A stretch of 5,941 nucleotides of DNA from JBBRHH01 sp038222915 (GTDB lineage: Bacteria; Planctomycetota; Phycisphaerae; Tepidisphaerales; Tepidisphaeraceae): contig JBBRHH010000400.1 of NCBI GenBank assembly GCA_038222915.1, positions 1 through 5,941 of the forward strand. The letters run 5' to 3'. The notes under the pieces are model-generated. The model saw only the letters and a program-made list of their open reading frames with translations. It did no database searches and had not been told where the DNA came from. Positions 1 through 4,877 of the stretch are shown in pieces; the first letter of the stretch is position 1; every line of letters starts with the position of its first letter. The position numbers were made by a program, and so were the translations under genes.

Positions 1-131
1 ACGCGCACGCTTCTGAAAATCAAGGATGATTCAGCGCGATCGCCAAGTAGCTTTCTCGACGATTTGGTTGAGCTGGGGCCGGATGATTTTGGGGCGACGT
101 TGTCAGGCCGCTCGGGCGGCGTCGATGGCAT
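1..131 (-). CDS. possible 5' end of an unidentified gene, running off the window
   Basis: An ATG at 131 (minus) opens a frame that stays open to base 1, giving about 43 codons. It is preceded by AAGGA with a 7-base spacer, a good ribosome binding site. The encoded start (MPSTPPERPDNVAPK...) is Ser/Pro/Lys-rich and low in complexity, like a disordered N-terminal tail; I recognise no family. It would be divergent from lutA with only 48 bases between the two starts. A plus-strand frame from 1 to 210 is also open over the same bases and carries no start signal, so neither reading is certain. The Shine-Dalgarno sequence is the main support. Confidence 0.33.
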   Translation of the reverse strand, partial: MPSTPPERPDNVAPKSSGPSSTKSSRKLLGDRAESSLIFRSVR

Positions 132-179
132 TGCTGTTTCCTTGTCTTTGGGTCCGCGGGAAGCATACTGTAAACGCTT

Positions 180-926
180 ATGGATGTCGCTCTCTTCGTT
201 ACCTGTCTGACCGACCAGTTTTATCCACAGGTTGGCATTGCCGTCACAAAATTGCTGGAACACTTTGGCTGCACTGTCCACTTTCCGCAAGCACAGACCT
301 GCTGCGGCCAGCCCTTTTTTAACAACGGGTTTCACAAGGAATCCGCGGAGCTTGCAAAAAAATTCGTCGAGGTGTTTGAGCCTTACGATTACGTGGTCAC
401 GCCCAGCGGAAGCTGCTGCTCGATGGTGCGCGAGCATTTTCACCATCTGCTTCACGGTGACCCGGCCTGGGAAACCGGAATGCACAAAGTCTGTTCGCGC
501 ACCTATGAGTTCGTGGAGTTTCTGGACAAGGTCCTGAAGGTGGATCTGTCGAAGCTGTCGCTGAAGGATCCGACGACGATCACCTATCACTACACCTGTC
601 ACCTGCGCGGTATTGGCGTCAAGGACGAGGGCGTGCGCATGCTTCAGCAGATCGGCAACGTCGACTTCAAGCCATTGGAGAAGACGGATCAGTGCTGCGG
701 GTTTGGCGGAACATTTGCAATGAAGTATCCGGCCATTAGCGGCGCAATTGTAGAAGACAAGATCAAGTGCATCGCAGATACCAAGGCACAGGTCACCATC
801 TGCAATGACGCGGGATGCACCATGAACATTGCGGGCATGTGCAACCGACATGGCGTTGAAACGAAAGTGACACATATTGCCTTGCTGATGGCTGAGGCGC
901 TTGGGGTGGATACCGGTTCGTGGTGA
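180..926 (+). CDS. lutA: LutA-type (Fe-S)-binding protein, CCG domain protein (L-lactate oxidation complex subunit A family)
   Basis: A 248-aa cytosolic protein of the LutA/YkgE family. In Bacillus, LutA works with LutB and LutC in L-lactate oxidation to pyruvate; related CCG domains occur in GlpC and heterodisulfide reductase HdrB. Two CCG repeats are visible: Cys9, Cys41-Cys42-Gly43 and Cys79-Cys80, then Cys139, Cys171-Cys172-Gly173 and Cys207 with Cys212. Together they form the usual Cys-rich cofactor-binding pattern. Length is normal for the family. The ATG at 180 is the only credible start, because an in-frame TAA lies at 171-173 and the family typically begins M-x-V-A-L-F-x-T-C-L. No strong Shine-Dalgarno precedes it. 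A weak promoter-like pair, TTGTCT (142-147) and CATACT (164-169), lies just upstream. The lutB and lutC genes that normally follow are absent: the next gene is convergent and ends 19 bases away. Confidence 0.93.
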   Translation: MDVALFVTCLTDQFYPQVGIAVTKLLEHFGCTVHFPQAQTCCGQPFFNNGFHKESAELAKKFVEVFEPYDYVVTPSGSCCSMVREHFHHLLHGDPAWETGMHKVCSRTYEFVEFLDKVLKVDLSKLSLKDPTTITYHYTCHLRGIGVKDEGVRMLQQIGNVDFKPLEKTDQCCGFGGTFAMKYPAISGAIVEDKIKCIADTKAQVTICNDAGCTMNIAGMCNRHGVETKVTHIALLMAEALGVDTGSW

Positions 927-945
927 TCTGGGCTTAGTCTTTCCA

Positions 946-1911
946 CTACTGGATTCGCGCGGGATAGACGCCGTCGGTGTCCGTGAAGATTGACCAGAAT
1001 GCTTTTGGTTCACGGTTGTTGAGAACTTCAACCAATACAGTGAGATGCGTATGCCAGCCTCCGGCATGGTCGGCCATTGTGGCCTTGTCCGTCAGACGCC
1101 GATGCGTGAGTGTCAGCAGGACCTTGTCGTCCTTCGGCGAAAGCTCGAAGGTGACTTCGGATGCATGTTCCGATCCGCTTCCCCAAGTCCAGGTCAAACG
1201 GTGCGGCGGATCATAGTGGACGACGCGCTCGTGGACGGTGATGCCGTTTTCTATTGTTTTGAATTTGTCGGGGATGGGGGCGGATTGTTTGGACGCCTTT
1301 GCGTGCAGGAAGGCGATTTCCATTTGGCCGCCGGGTTGGGGGTCCATGTGGCCGGTGGAGAACCATTTGGCGCGGTTCTCGTCGTCGGCGAGATAGGACC
1401 AGACGCGTTCGATGGGGCCGGGGAGGAGGCGCTGGAACTGGATGGTGTTGGGATCGGTGATGATGGCGTAGGCGGCGTTGGGGTCTACGTTGGCGGCGAG
1501 GGCGCTCAGGAGCTTGCCCCAGCCGGCCTGAGTGCGGTCGGCGTAGTCGGGGAGGACGCCTTCGTGGGTGAGGGTGAGTTGGCAGCCGTCTTTTGCGGGT
1601 TGGATGTCGATGCTGACTTTGGTGTATTGGTCGGAGAATTTTGGGACGGCGAACTGGAAGACGAGGCGACTGGGGCGGTTGATTTCGAGGTAGGTTCCGA
1701 CGTGTTCGATGTCCTGGCCGTCGCGGCGATCGGTGAAGGTGAATTGGCCGGCTACGCGGGAGTCGATTTCGGCGCGGATCATCTGGCCGGCGGGGGTGGC
1801 GAAGAGCCATTTGCGGGCGGTGTCGGGATGGAGGAAGGCGTCGAAGACACGCTCGGGTGAGGCTTCGAAGTGGCAGGTGACGATTACGGTGCGGGTGGGG
1901 TCGGTGGTCAT
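946..1911 (-). CDS. SRPBCC (AHSA1-like/START fold) protein with two tandem domains
   Basis: A 321-aa soluble protein with two consecutive SRPBCC helix-grip domains of the AHSA1 (activator of Hsp90 ATPase homologue) type, roughly residues 8-140 and 153-300. Repeat 1 shows the family opening 'EASPERVFDAFLHPDTARKW'; repeat 2 has the equivalent 'PIERVWSYLADDENRAKWF' followed by 'PGGQMEI'. Late in each domain come the strands 'CQLTLTHEGV' and 'VLLTLTHRRL'. Such domains bind hydrophobic ligands in a cavity; no specific ligand can be read here. The start is placed at the ATG at 1911, since AAGGA sits 8 bases upstream and the homologous part begins right after it; an upstream in-frame ATG at 1983 would add a 24-residue unconserved tail. 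The gene ends with TAG at 946-948, convergent with lutA. Single-domain relatives are often paired with an ArsR repressor; none is present here. Confidence 0.9.
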   Translation of the reverse strand: MTTDPTRTVIVTCHFEASPERVFDAFLHPDTARKWLFATPAGQMIRAEIDSRVAGQFTFTDRRDGQDIEHVGTYLEINRPSRLVFQFAVPKFSDQYTKVSIDIQPAKDGCQLTLTHEGVLPDYADRTQAGWGKLLSALAANVDPNAAYAIITDPNTIQFQRLLPGPIERVWSYLADDENRAKWFSTGHMDPQPGGQMEIAFLHAKASKQSAPIPDKFKTIENGITVHERVVHYDPPHRLTWTWGSGSEHASEVTFELSPKDDKVLLTLTHRRLTDKATMADHAGGWHTHLTVLVEVLNNREPKAFWSIFTDTDGVYPARIQ

Positions 1912-1976
1912 ATCATTTGTCCTTTCCTTCTTTTGTCTAGCTGGAGACTGGAAGGATGGAACGGCGCTGTTTTTTG

Positions 1977-1995
1977 CGCGCAATTGGGTTGCGCG
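1977..1995. other. hairpin in the leader of the SRPBCC gene
   Basis: A perfect 7-bp inverted repeat, CGCGCAA and TTGCGCG around the loop TTGGG, lies 66 bases upstream of the SRPBCC start. On neither strand is it followed by a T-run (the T-run precedes it on plus), so it is not a typical intrinsic terminator. A role in mRNA structure is possible but unproven. Confidence 0.4.
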
Positions 1996-2080
1996 TCGGT
2001 TCTTGTTGGTGGTGAAAGTGTAAGTGTATTGATTGCAATTGGTTCGGTATCGCTAAGCTTTGCGATTGGTGCGGAAAAAC

Positions 2081-2190
2081 CGACACATAATCGACACACA
2101 ACCAGCACACAACCGACACACAACCGACCATGAAACGGCACACAACCAGACCATGATGGACACAGAAACGACACGCTTTCGACGCGGGTG
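2081..2190. repeat. degenerate 11-bp tandem repeat, about ten units
   Basis: Units of 11 bases follow each other without gaps. The consensus is CGACACACAAC; units at 2092 and 2114 are exact, and those at 2081, 2103 and 2136 differ by one or two bases. Units at 2125 and 2147 carry a variant CCATGA core, and units at 2158, 2169 and 2180 decay at the right-hand end. The array begins 170 bases upstream of the SRPBCC start codon. Eleven bases is close to one helical turn, so each unit would face nearly the same side of the DNA. Reading through it on the minus strand gives Cys/Val-rich peptides that are by-products of the repeat. The function is unknown: a regulator-binding array, a structured leader or slippage debris are all possible. 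Confidence 0.75.
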
Positions 2191-2261
2191 GTGGATCATT
2201 TCCCGCATGCGTGGGCCGTCCTGATCCCGGTTGATTTTTCGTCGCTTCTTCCATACCAAAC

Positions 2262-2292
2262 ATTATGCTATCATTCGTGAGGTTGGCGTCAA
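2262..2292 (-). promoter_or_regulatory. candidate sigma70-type promoter reading leftward towards the SRPBCC gene
   Basis: On the minus strand TTGACG (2292-2287) is followed after 19 bases by CATAAT (2267-2262); an overlapping alternative -10, TAGCAT (2270-2265), gives a 16-base spacer. An A/T-rich stretch (AAAAATT, near 2296-2302) lies just upstream. A transcript from here would have a leader of about 340 bases containing the 11-bp repeats and the 1977-1995 hairpin. The rest of 2191-2408 shows no credible gene, only this site and the G-rich run. Confidence 0.38.
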
Positions 2293-2343
2293 GAGAATTT
2301 TTGGTGCTGATTGACTGTCGGGAGTTGCGCGGAGTTGGCGAGC

Positions 2344-2374
2344 GGGGCTGGGGGGGATTCGTTTGGGGGTTGGG
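2344..2374 (+). other. G-rich run with the form of a G-quadruplex
   Basis: Four G-tracts of 4, 7, 5 and 3 bases are separated by loops of 2, 8 and 2 bases on the plus strand. This fits the usual pattern for an intramolecular quadruplex. It lies in non-coding DNA between the last cassette gene and the 2262-2292 promoter, where it would be C-rich in a leftward transcript. Confidence 0.4.
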
Positions 2375-2408
2375 TGCTTCTTGATTGGCCGGGCGGGCGG
2401 AGACGCCG

Positions 2409-2756
2409 TCAGTCGTCGGCAACACTCAGCCCGGTGACCCACTTCACATCGCAATGCGCACAAACAAAGTCGATCGGCTGATTGGGTGCGGGGTGATCCG
2501 TTCGGACGATCAGCGTGCCACATTGCGGGCATTTCATGCGGCGGGACCGACGCGCCTGCCACCAGAGGCCGAAAATCCCGCCTGCCACGAACAGGCCGGT
2601 TGCCAGCCAGAACTGGGTGTCAAACTGCACGTTCGACGCCCGATGACACATGAAGAGGAGCACCGGCACGAACGGCAACATGCTGACTACATTGAGCAGC
2701 ATGTAGCGTCCGCCGAATCGACGATAGTTTCGAATCTCGGGCATATGGAGAAACAT
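2409..2756 (-). CDS. small membrane protein with two TM helices and a C-terminal zinc ribbon (last cassette gene)
   Basis: A 115-aa protein. Two hydrophobic segments are visible at about residues 19-38 and 48-66, the second followed by a basic stop-transfer stretch (QARRSRR). A zinc-ribbon-like knuckle pair follows, CPQC at 76-79 and CAHC at 99-102. This predicts an inner-membrane protein with a cytoplasmic metal-binding tail. I do not recognise a named family. The ATG at 2756 is chosen because an in-frame TGA at 2789-2787 limits the frame; ATGs at 2744 and 2702 are alternatives, and no strong Shine-Dalgarno is seen for any. It lies 13 bases after the GTC/GTT-like end of the preceding junction (2764-2870), the spacing seen for other cassette genes here. 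Confidence 0.7.
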   Translation of the reverse strand: MFLHMPEIRNYRRFGGRYMLLNVVSMLPFVPVLLFMCHRASNVQFDTQFWLATGLFVAGGIFGLWWQARRSRRMKCPQCGTLIVRTDHPAPNQPIDFVCAHCDVKWVTGLSVADD

Positions 2757-2763
2757 CTTCGGG

Positions 2764-2870
2764 AATCGACGCTCGCCTGTCGCGTATCACACGAGCAATT
2801 CCGCGCAGGCGCTCGAACCACAAGAAGCTTATCCGCCGGCTCGGTCCACTGCTGCATTCGCGGGTTATGC
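2764..2870 (-). other. probable degenerate attC site of the S1-domain cassette
   Basis: On the minus strand the site opens with GCATAAC (2870-2864) just after the S1 gene stop. An L-box-like stretch with ATGCAG and GGACCG follows. The site closes with GTCGATT (2770-2764), 13 bases before the next ATG. The left half resembles the junction at 4257-4357 (shared TAACC, TGCA and GGAC at similar spacing). The right half pairs poorly and has GTC where GTT is expected, so it may be decayed. An internal stem CGAGC/GCTCG is present. Confidence 0.4.
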
Positions 2871-2882
2871 ATCACCCGCGGG

Positions 2883-3185
2883 TCACTGCGTTGCAGATTG
2901 GCTCGAGCGCGATGGCCAAAGTTGAGTCAGCCTGATCTTGCGCGCTTCGCGGTTCATGAAGTCAGCGCGGACGTCGATCACGTCTCCGATTCGAGGGTAG
3001 TCGTTGGGGAATGTTTTCGGACGCGGCACATCAAAATCGATGACCATGAGCAGCCCTTCGACCCCCTCGGCGAGTTCGCAGAACGCGCCGAATTCGCGGA
3101 CGGTGGTTGCGCGGCCGCGCAGCTTCGTCCCGATCGGATGATTGTCCGCGAAAGCGTCGAAGACATTGTGCTCCCCGTGCTGCAT
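2883..3185 (-). CDS. single S1 (OB-fold) RNA-binding domain protein
   Basis: A 100-aa protein that is essentially one S1 domain of the type found in ribosomal protein S1, RNase E and polynucleotide phosphorylase. The diagnostic core is clear: G19-T-K-L-R-G, then REFGAFCEL at 30-38, GVEGLL at 41-46, 'RIGDVIDVRADFMNREARKI' towards the end, and 'RLTQL'. The usual 'H-x-S' after GVEGL is replaced by VIDF, so the family consensus is not perfect. It is expected to be a soluble nucleic-acid-binding protein; the target is unknown. The ATG at 3185 starts 11 bases inside the cassette boundary GTTGGTC (3196-3190), and there is no obvious Shine-Dalgarno. The gene stands alone, suggesting a free-standing S1 accessory protein carried as a cassette. 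Confidence 0.8.
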   Translation of the reverse strand: MQHGEHNVFDAFADNHPIGTKLRGRATTVREFGAFCELAEGVEGLLMVIDFDVPRPKTFPNDYPRIGDVIDVRADFMNREARKIRLTQLWPSRSSQSATQ

Positions 3186-3189
3186 AACT

Positions 3190-3277
3190 GACCAACATAC
3201 ACCGGCCGGGGCCGACGACCAGCGGTCGAATTGCGAGGACCGGCGTTGCCCGGTTGCGGTGCCGTGTTTGGTTAACC
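3190..3277 (-). other. probable attC site of the DUF4303-like cassette
   Basis: The 88-base gap forms an imperfect inverted repeat. On the minus strand it opens with GGTTAAC (3277-3271), in which the TAA is the stop codon of the DUF4303-like gene. It closes with GTTGGTC (3196-3190), 11 bases before the S1 start codon. Inside these, ACAC pairs with GTGT next to GC-rich complementary blocks, with an apical ACCGG/CCGGT stem (3239-3254). Boxes, length and the stop-codon overlap match attC architecture. Confidence 0.55.
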
Positions 3278-3862
3278 GGCACTGCCGAAGTCGCTGAAAA
3301 ACTCCTCAACTACCTTCGACGAGTTGTGGTGGCGCACTGACTCTGGGACAATTGGATTGTCCGAATCGGCAATCCAAATTGCCAAGAACTCGACGTTTTG
3401 GCCGAACCGCCCCTCGCGCTTTACGGTTGCGAGGCCATCGAGAATTGCGCTTAGCAGCGATTTCCAGTACGCGTCTTCAAAGTCGTCGATCTCATAATCA
3501 TCCGCATTCTTCTGATGTGCAGCGGCAAATTGAGCGTTGAGGGACACCAAAACGGAATCGCTGCGAGGGAATTTTCCAAAGTCCCAATGTTGCCATTCAT
3601 CGACCGAATATTTGTAGTACGCAAATTCGGTTTCATCGGGAGCCATGGTGAGGTCGCCGACGCGATTGTATGCAGCGACCAATGAATTCATGGCCCCGTC
3701 AGCTGAGGTGGTTGGATCGCCGGGCAGAATGGCGTAGCCGTAGACCTCTTCGCGTGATGGAATCGAGGCGAGGTGCTCGCGAATGTCTGCGGCCACCGCT
3801 TCAATGTTCAGGCCGAGGCCGCGCCGGCCATTGCGCCAATTCCGTGTCGTCCATCTTGCCAC
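3272..3862 (-). CDS. DUF4303-like protein, N-terminus possibly frameshifted (cassette gene)
   Basis: About 196 aa from the first in-frame GTG (3862) inside the cassette. The body fits the DUF4303 family pattern as I know it: 'EEVYGYAIL' near the N-terminus, 'YYKYSVDEW' in the middle, then 'LLSAILDGLATVKREGRF' with 'LAIWIADSD', and 'SVRHHNSSKVVEEFF' at the C-terminus. The family's function is not established, and no catalytic residue can be named. The start is odd. An in-frame ATG at 3913 lies inside the preceding junction and is unlikely. A far better start, ATG at 3854 with GGAG 7 bases upstream, is in another frame, giving MDDTELAQW and then a stop after 17 codons. A one-base indel between about 3800 and 3850 would join the two, so this may be a recent pseudogene or a sequence error. 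It ends with TAA inside the R'' box of its own attC. Confidence 0.65.
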   Translation of the reverse strand: MARWTTRNWRNGRRGLGLNIEAVAADIREHLASIPSREEVYGYAILPGDPTTSADGAMNSLVAAYNRVGDLTMAPDETEFAYYKYSVDEWQHWDFGKFPRSDSVLVSLNAQFAAAHQKNADDYEIDDFEDAYWKSLLSAILDGLATVKREGRFGQNVEFLAIWIADSDNPIVPESVRHHNSSKVVEEFFSDFGSAG

Positions 3863-3963
3863 TCCAAACGCTGACAGCGATAAGGCCGATCCGTGGCCAA
3901 GCCGGCGCCGCACCGACTCTAGGCGATAGGAAGCTTACCCGAAGGCTCAGTGGCGGGTCATCC
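3863..3963 (-). other. weak attC-like junction after the 91-aa cassette gene
   Basis: On the minus strand the right boundary is GTTTGGA (3869-3863), 15 bases before the ATG at 3854; its GGAG also serves as the Shine-Dalgarno. The left boundary is at best GGATGAC (3963-3957), lacking the usual AAC. Only short complementary blocks can be found. A perfect CGCTG-A-CAGCG inverted repeat (3870-3880) abuts the GTT box. The site is placed mainly by position in the array. Confidence 0.3.
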
Positions 3964-3969
3964 ATCCGA

Positions 3970-4245
3970 TCACCCGGCGCTCGATGCCCGACTTCGAAGC
4001 TGCTCGAAGACTGCCAACTGTTCTGGTGCCAACTCGTCGAGGCTAAAGTCGATTTTGTTTATATGTTCGCCATACGCCCCTTTGCACCAGTAGCCGTATT
4101 GAACCAGGTATTCCCAGTCCCGTTGCGTGCGGAATGTTTCGGCTGGTAACCCGGAGCGCGCGAACAGGTCAGCGTTCGCGTGCCTCCACGCTTCCCACTT
4201 CCGGCGGGCATGGTGGTCGTCTTTTCCTTTGCGTCGAAAGCTCAT
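3970..4245 (-). CDS. 91-aa protein of unknown function (cassette gene)
   Basis: Not recognised. A soluble, highly charged small protein. A basic, aromatic N-terminal half (SFRRKGKDDHHARRKWEAWRH) is followed by 'SGLPAETFRTQRDWEYLVQYGYW'. The C-terminal part, 'FSLDELAPEQLAVFEQL', is an amphipathic helix. No signal peptide, membrane span or Cys cluster is present. The layout (a short GLP-x-E-x-F turn, a Trp/Tyr-rich segment, then a Leu-rich helix) recalls small uncharacterised bacterial proteins, but I can name no family. The ATG at 4245 lies 17 bases inside the cassette boundary at 4263, without a strong Shine-Dalgarno. It sits between two cassette junctions, which supports a genuine gene rather than chance. 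Confidence 0.65.
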   Translation of the reverse strand: MSFRRKGKDDHHARRKWEAWRHANADLFARSGLPAETFRTQRDWEYLVQYGYWCKGAYGEHINKIDFSLDELAPEQLAVFEQLRSRASSAG

Positions 4246-4256
4246 TGCCGAGGGCT

Positions 4257-4357
4257 CGTTAACGGTTCAACGTTCAATGGCCGGCAATGCGCCGACCGAC
4301 TTTAAGTTTAACAATACGCTCGATGTACTGCCTGTCCGTTGCAGCGTAAGGTTATTG
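4257..4357 (-). other. probable attC site of the Cys-rich cassette
   Basis: This 101-base site is the clearest in the array. On the minus strand it opens with CAATAAC (4357-4351), whose TAA is the stop codon of the gene at 4352-4732. It continues CGCTGCAACGGAC (L''-like) and ends GGCC-ATTGAACG (L'-like) followed by GTTAACG (4263-4257). The end boxes pair around unpaired bases, as in folded attC, and an apical stem GGTCGGC/GCCGGCC with loop GCATT is present. Duplicated GTTGAAC next to GTTAACG leaves the exact crossover point uncertain. Confidence 0.6.
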
Positions 4358-4732
4358 GGGGGCCGATCGCCGTGTGACCGTTGAGAGCAGAACTGCTGCA
4401 TGGGCCATCCAGCGATCCGACTTTTCCGTTCCGACCTCATGGCCTTGCCCACAGAGAAGATTCGGGCGATCACAGCCATCGCGACCGCAGCAGCCGCTAT
4501 TGCGGCGCGAATCTGGATGATGCCGTGTACCGACAAGATCAGACAGGTTGATCAACGGACAGCCAACGGAACCTGTCCAGTAGTCGTCTTCGCTCAGCGC
4601 GAAGAAACCTTCGGGAATCGCAGATTGGCCGTCCTCGTAACAGACCGACTTGCCCTCGGGTAGCGGCAGCAGCGGTCGCGTGACTGGCTGACGGCAAGTC
4701 GGGCATTCGAAGATGACAGGACTTGCGGACAT
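4352..4732 (-). CDS. Cys-rich putative zinc-binding protein, first cassette gene
   Basis: A 126-aa protein with no named family that I recognise. It opens with a zinc-knuckle-like CPTC (residues 10-13) and has further cysteines at 31, 58, 81, 82, 87 and 94, plus His98 and His111. The motif 'NSGCCGRDGCDRPNLLC' followed by 'GHEVGTEKSDRWMAH' looks like a conserved core with one or two metal sites. There is no membrane span or signal peptide, so it is probably cytosolic. The ATG at 4732 is preferred over one at 4774 because the CxxC core begins right after it and it lies 15 bases inside the GTTATTA boundary at 4747-4741; only a weak GGCGAGAG lies upstream. As the first cassette it would be the best expressed from a Pc promoter. 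The TAA stop lies in the R'' box of its attC. Confidence 0.75.
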   Translation of the reverse strand: MSASPVIFECPTCRQPVTRPLLPLPEGKSVCYEDGQSAIPEGFFALSEDDYWTGSVGCPLINLSDLVGTRHHPDSRRNSGCCGRDGCDRPNLLCGQGHEVGTEKSDRWMAHAAVLLSTVTRRSAPQ

Positions 4733-4740
4733 CTCTCGCC

Positions 4741-4825
4741 TAATAACCTTCCGGTACGCTGGCCGCAGGCGCAAGAAAGCGCCGGCTGAACCTTGTCAGC
4801 TTGTCCGGACCGGGGCGAGTTGTCA
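4741..4825 (-). other. candidate attI site (or an attC) at the proximal end of the array
   Basis: On the minus strand GTTATTA (4747-4741) is the recombination-type box that marks the start of the first cassette. Upstream, TGACAAC (4825-4819) could act as its partner, with CCGGT/ACCGG pairing next to them. A GGCGC/GCGCC stem with loop TTTCTT lies inside. Its position between the integrase remnant and the first cassette argues for attI; the imperfect fold would also suit an attC. Both readings are possible. Confidence 0.45.
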
Positions 4826-4826
4826 A
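4798..4826 (-). promoter_or_regulatory. candidate cassette promoter (Pc)
   Basis: On the minus strand a perfect TTGACA (4826-4821) is followed after exactly 17 bases by CAAGCT (4803-4798). This resembles class 1 integron Pc variants, whose -10 can be TAAGCT. It points into the array and lies about 66 bases upstream of the first cassette gene. The same bases on the plus strand read TTGTCA (4820-4825), which could be the -35 of an integrase promoter. The -10 is poor against the general consensus. Confidence 0.45.
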
Positions 4827-4877
4827 AACAAAAGATTCGGTTGAATCGGTCAGATTGAGGGCGGATTCGTTTGGATT

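Larger units (their letters stand above)
2409..4877 (-). mobile_element. integron-like gene-cassette array (five cassettes plus attI/Pc region)
   Basis: Five short genes run in the same direction, each with its own start signal and each separated by 56-126 non-coding bases. Several gaps begin at the stop codon with an R''-like YAAC box and end with an R'-like GTT box 10-16 bases before the next ATG. Their ends can pair imperfectly, as in attC sites. Cut at the GTT boxes, the cassettes measure roughly 483, 394, 673 and 426 bp, typical cassette sizes. An integrase N-terminus lies on the opposite strand at the right end, as in every standard integron. Cassette products are mostly unrecognised, as usual for chromosomal integrons. 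What speaks against it is the weak conservation of two junctions, no clear attC after the last gene, and no intact intI. Inference, not proven. Confidence 0.68.

Noticed and set aside
26..322. Plus-strand reading frame of 98 codons at the left edge
   Set aside because: It overlaps the strongly supported lutA start in another frame and shows no recognisable features.
1045..1860. Long plus-strand reading frame of 271 codons, rich in Gly, Val, Glu and Asp
   Set aside because: It lies wholly opposite the SRPBCC gene, whose two domains are clear; the composition is a typical antisense shadow of a GC-rich gene.
2081..2190. Possible CRISPR array
   Set aside because: Units are 11 bases and contiguous, without unique spacers of 25-40 bases, and no cas gene is present.
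1937..2425. Minus-strand reading frames with Cys/Val-rich peptides upstream of the SRPBCC gene
   Set aside because: The Cys/Val pattern comes from reading the 11-bp repeat; there is no conserved feature and the frames differ only by phase.
2620..2823. Alternative minus-strand frame beginning WFERLRGIARVIRDRR, as a possible frameshifted N-terminus of the zinc-ribbon membrane protein
   Set aside because: It has only a TTG start, lies inside the probable attC, and the membrane protein already has a start at the spacing used by neighbouring cassette genes.
2385..3191. Plus-strand reading frame of 268 codons
   Set aside because: It runs antisense across two recognisable minus-strand genes and the junction between them, and shows no domain of its own.
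3239..3254. ACCGG/CCGGT hairpin as a transcription terminator after the DUF4303-like gene
   Set aside because: Short stem without a T-run; it is better explained as the apical stem of the attC site at 3190-3277.
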